Source: Dimargaris cristalligena
Lineage: Eukaryota > Kickxellomycota > Dimargaritomycetes > Dimargaritales > Dimargaritaceae
DNA length: 22,206 nucleotides
NCBI GenBank assembly: GCA_027576995.1
Contig: JANBQC010000443.1
Span: forward strand, 1-22,206
Reading direction: 5' to 3'
Under the pieces are notes generated by a model that had not been told where the DNA came from, did no database searches, and was given only the letters and a program-made list of their open reading frames with translations. Position 1 is the stretch's first letter. Every line of letters starts with the position of its first letter. Positions 19,668 to 22,206 of this stretch are shown piece after piece. Both the position numbers and the translations under genes were made by a program.

Positions 19668-21944
19668 ATGTTGAATCGCTCACTAGCCCTCTCCGCTGCC
19701 CGTGCTTCCAACTGGGCCCGTACCTCTGCTGTCCAGAGCCAACGTCTTGCGCGCCGCACTCTTCATACGTCGGGTGCCCAGCGTGAACAGGTCGAGATCT
19801 TCATCAATAATAAACCCGTGCTGGCCGATGCCGGAGCGGCGCTGATTCAGGCCTGTGAAAAGGCCGGTGTGGACATCCCCCGGTTCTGCTACCACGAGCG
19901 CCTGGCCGTCGCCGGTAACTGCCGCATGTGCCTGGTCGAAATGGAGCGCTCGCCCAAACCGATTGCGTCTTGCGCCATGCCCGTTGCCGCGGGCATGCGG
20001 ATCCACACGGATACCCCGCTGGTGCACAAGGCCCGCGAGGGCGTGATGGAATTCCTATTGGCGAACCATCCCCTCGACTGCCCCATCTGTGACCAGGGTG
20101 GTGAGTGCGATCTGCAGGACCAGTCGATGCGCTACGGTGGCGACCGTGGTCGTTTTAAGGAACCCGCCGGGAAGCGGGCCACGGAAAATAAGAACTTGGG
20201 CCCCCTGGTGAAAACCGAAATGAACCGTTGTATCCACTGCACCCGTTGTGTGCGGTTCGCCAACGAAGTGGCCGGGGCCCCTGAGCTGGGCACGTCGGGC
20301 CGTGGTAATGATATGCAGATTGGTACCTACGTCGAACAGGTCCTGGCCACCGAAATGTCCGGTAACGTCGTGGATCTGTGCCCCGTCGGAGCGTTGACTT
20401 CCAAGCCCTTCGCCTTCACCGCCCGGCCCTGGGAACTGAAGAAGACCGAATCCATCGATGTCCTGGACGGTATCGGTAGTAATATTCGCATTGACTCCCG
20501 CGGTCTGGAGGTCATGCGGATCCTGCCCCGTCTGAACGAAGAGGTCAACGAGGAGTGGATTTCTGACAAAACCCGCCACGCCAACGACGGACTGAAGCGC
20601 CAGCGTCTTACCACCCCTCTGATCCGTGAGGGTGATAAGTTCGTGCCCGCTGCCTGGCCCGAGGCCCTGGCCCTGGTCGCCGAACGCCTACGCACGGCCG
20701 ACCCCGAGCGGGTCCAGGCCATGGCCGGTGCCCTGGCCGACGTGGAGAGCCTGGTGGCCCTGAAGGACCTGCTGAACCGCCTGGGTTCCGAAAATCTGAC
20801 CCTGGACGGTGTCCGAGGTGCCGAGACCCCCATTCACGGTTTGGACCTGCGGGCCAACTACCTCCTCAACTCGACCCTGGCCGGTGTGGAGCAGGCCGAT
20901 TTGGTGGTGCTTGTGGCGACCAACCCCCGTCACGAGGGCCCCATCCTGAACACCCGTCTGCGCAAGGCCTACATATACAACAACCTTGAAGTAGCCGTGG
21001 TTGGTGCTCCTGCTGACCTGACCTACGAATACACCCACCTGGGTACTAAGATGGAGTCCATCGAGGCCCTCCTGGACGATAAGCATCCGTTCGCGCAGAA
21101 GTTGGCCGAAGCCAAACGCCCCATGATTATTCTGGGCAGCCAGATTACCGACCTCGAAGGTGGTGAATATTTATACCGCAAGGCCAACGAATTGGTGGCT
21201 AAGCACGCCGACAAGTTCTTCCAGGCCGACTGGAACGGCTACAACGTGTTCCACCGGACGGCCAGTCGGGCTGGTGCCCTCGACGTGGGTTTCGCCCCCA
21301 ACGGCCAATCGACTAAAGAGCCCGCCCAGTTCCTGTACCTGCTCAATGCCGATGATATCGCCAACCCCGCTACCTCGATTCCCAAGGACGCCTTCGTCGT
21401 CTACCAGGGCCACCACGGTGACGTCGGTGCCCATTACGCCGACGTTATTCTGCCTGGTGCCGCCTACACCGAGAAGGACGCTACCTTCGTCAACACCGAA
21501 GGCCGGACCCAAATGACTCGCGCCGCGGTGAACCCCCCGGCCGGCGCCCGTACCGACTGGAAGGTCATCCGGGCCCTGTCTGAAGTGGCCGGAGTGCCCC
21601 TGCCCTACGAGGACCTCCCCTCCCTCCGGGGACGTATGTACGAAATCTCCCCTACGCTGGTCCGGGTCGACAGTCACCTCGAGACCTCCACCTTCGCCCC
21701 CCTGGGTCACCAAGTTGTCTTGGACCAAACAAGCTCCAACGGAAAGGCAGGCTCCGCCCAGCGGACCGAACTTACCCCCGCGCTGACCGACTTTTACCTT
21801 ACCGACCCCATCTCGCGTGCCTCGTCCATCATGGCCAAGTGCTCGGCTACCTTCACCCCCATCTTTAACCACGAGCGCTCGCCCCTGGCTAGTCACCACC
21901 AGGATGACCCCGCCGCTAACCCTCCCCGGGTCCAACAGGCTTAA
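19668..21944 (+). CDS. NDUFS1: NADH:ubiquinone oxidoreductase 75 kDa subunit, mitochondrial (complex I)
   Basis: Largest subunit of the matrix arm of complex I (NuoG/Nuo78 family). It carries electrons from the flavin site towards ubiquinone through its iron-sulfur clusters. Single exon, 758 aa. Residues 1-35 form a mitochondrial targeting sequence: Arg-rich, Ser/Ala-rich, no acidic residue before E40, with a probable cleavage near RRTLHTS. All cluster ligands are present: 2Fe-2S C74, C85, C88, C102; the His-Cys3 4Fe-4S H134, C138, C141, C147 in HPLDCPICDQGGEC; and the second 4Fe-4S C188, C191, C194, C238 in CIHCTRC and DLCPVGAL. A molybdopterin-oxidoreductase-like fold follows (about 315-640), without catalytic cofactor in this family. 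The C-terminal TDFYLTDPISRASSIMAKCS is typical, followed by an unusual hydrophilic tail of about 28 residues. Slightly longer than the human protein (727). The start is supported by the targeting sequence and the pyrimidine-rich leader. Codons mostly end in C or G. Confidence 0.97.
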   Translation: MLNRSLALSAARASNWARTSAVQSQRLARRTLHTSGAQREQVEIFINNKPVLADAGAALIQACEKAGVDIPRFCYHERLAVAGNCRMCLVEMERSPKPIASCAMPVAAGMRIHTDTPLVHKAREGVMEFLLANHPLDCPICDQGGECDLQDQSMRYGGDRGRFKEPAGKRATENKNLGPLVKTEMNRCIHCTRCVRFANEVAGAPELGTSGRGNDMQIGTYVEQVLATEMSGNVVDLCPVGALTSKPFAFTARPWELKKTESIDVLDGIGSNIRIDSRGLEVMRILPRLNEEVNEEWISDKTRHANDGLKRQRLTTPLIREGDKFVPAAWPEALALVAERLRTADPERVQAMAGALADVESLVALKDLLNRLGSENLTLDGVRGAETPIHGLDLRANYLLNSTLAGVEQADLVVLVATNPRHEGPILNTRLRKAYIYNNLEVAVVGAPADLTYEYTHLGTKMESIEALLDDKHPFAQKLAEAKRPMIILGSQITDLEGGEYLYRKANELVAKHADKFFQADWNGYNVFHRTASRAGALDVGFAPNGQSTKEPAQFLYLLNADDIANPATSIPKDAFVVYQGHHGDVGAHYADVILPGAAYTEKDATFVNTEGRTQMTRAAVNPPAGARTDWKVIRALSEVAGVPLPYEDLPSLRGRMYEISPTLVRVDSHLETSTFAPLGHQVVLDQTSSNGKAGSAQRTELTPALTDFYLTDPISRASSIMAKCSATFTPIFNHERSPLASHHQDDPAANPPRVQQA

Positions 21945-22206
21945 TATATCCTCCACCTCCCATATGTAACGGTGGTTTTTGTCTACTTCTTTTTATTTCT
22001 TTTAAAGAACAACATCCCATTACTTACGAAAGGCTTCCGTCGTTTTGCTTTTACTGGTTATCTTTCGTGTGGGTGTTGTGCCTCACCGCCCTTTCGGATA
22101 TACATTTTTTTTTAAACCATTACTCTATTTTTATTTATATTTTTTTGCTTACACATCTCCATTTTATATTATGCCTTTTTATTAAACCTGCCATTATCCA
22201 CCCATG
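21945..22206 (+). other. 3' flank of the complex I gene
   Basis: T-rich sequence (runs at about 22107-22146) with an ATTAAA at 22182-22187 that could serve as a polyadenylation signal. The last three bases of the window are ATG, preceded by TATCCACCC; whether this starts another gene cannot be judged. Confidence 0.4.

Noticed and set aside
20055..20579. 174-codon frame antisense to the complex I gene (and others at 20327-20833, 20688-21086, 21171-21956)
   Set aside because: Opposite-strand shadows of a strongly biased conserved gene.

Overview
The window is nuclear DNA from a fungus. Four protein-coding genes can be supported: a double-PH-domain protein (+), V-ATPase subunit H (+), the SAGA/ADA adaptor Ada3/Ngg1 (-) and the 75 kDa subunit of mitochondrial complex I (+). 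Evidence for a eukaryote is direct: spliceosomal introns of about 155-200 bases with GTAAGT-like donors, a mitochondrial targeting sequence, and SAGA and V-ATPase components. The presence of complex I rules out a Saccharomyces-type yeast. The PH protein resembles fungal Meu6-like proteins. An early-diverging fungus (Zoopagomycota/Kickxellomycotina type) is my guess from the long intergenic regions and the mix of gene features. It is an inference, not a demonstrated assignment.

Layout. Bases 1-6221 contain no recognisable gene: AT-rich DNA at first, then more mixed sequence with microsatellites and CT-rich stretches, and one orphan reading frame on the minus strand at 5338-5928. The PH-domain gene fills 6222-8723 without an intron. 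Bases 8724-11330 have no confident gene and include an assembly gap of 97 Ns (10904-11000). V-ATPase subunit H follows at 11331-12833 in three visible exons; its N-terminal exon(s) are lost at or near the gap. A 1.04-kb AT-rich spacer separates it from the convergent two-exon Ada3 gene (13871-16463). A 3.2-kb gene-free spacer lies between Ada3 and the divergent complex I gene (19668-21944). The last 262 bases are 3' flank, and the window ends exactly on an ATG.

The four genes do not form a pathway or cluster; this looks like ordinary housekeeping gene order. Coding sequence is GC-rich with mostly C- or G-ending codons, whereas the spacers are AT-richer and lack this bias. That contrast is the main reason for rejecting most small reading frames. 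The most interesting item is the PH protein. Its two PH domains are linked by long Ala/Glu-rich disordered segments, which carry four regularly spaced basic-hydrophobic modules. I found no mobile element, CRISPR array, tRNA or rRNA gene that I can support.
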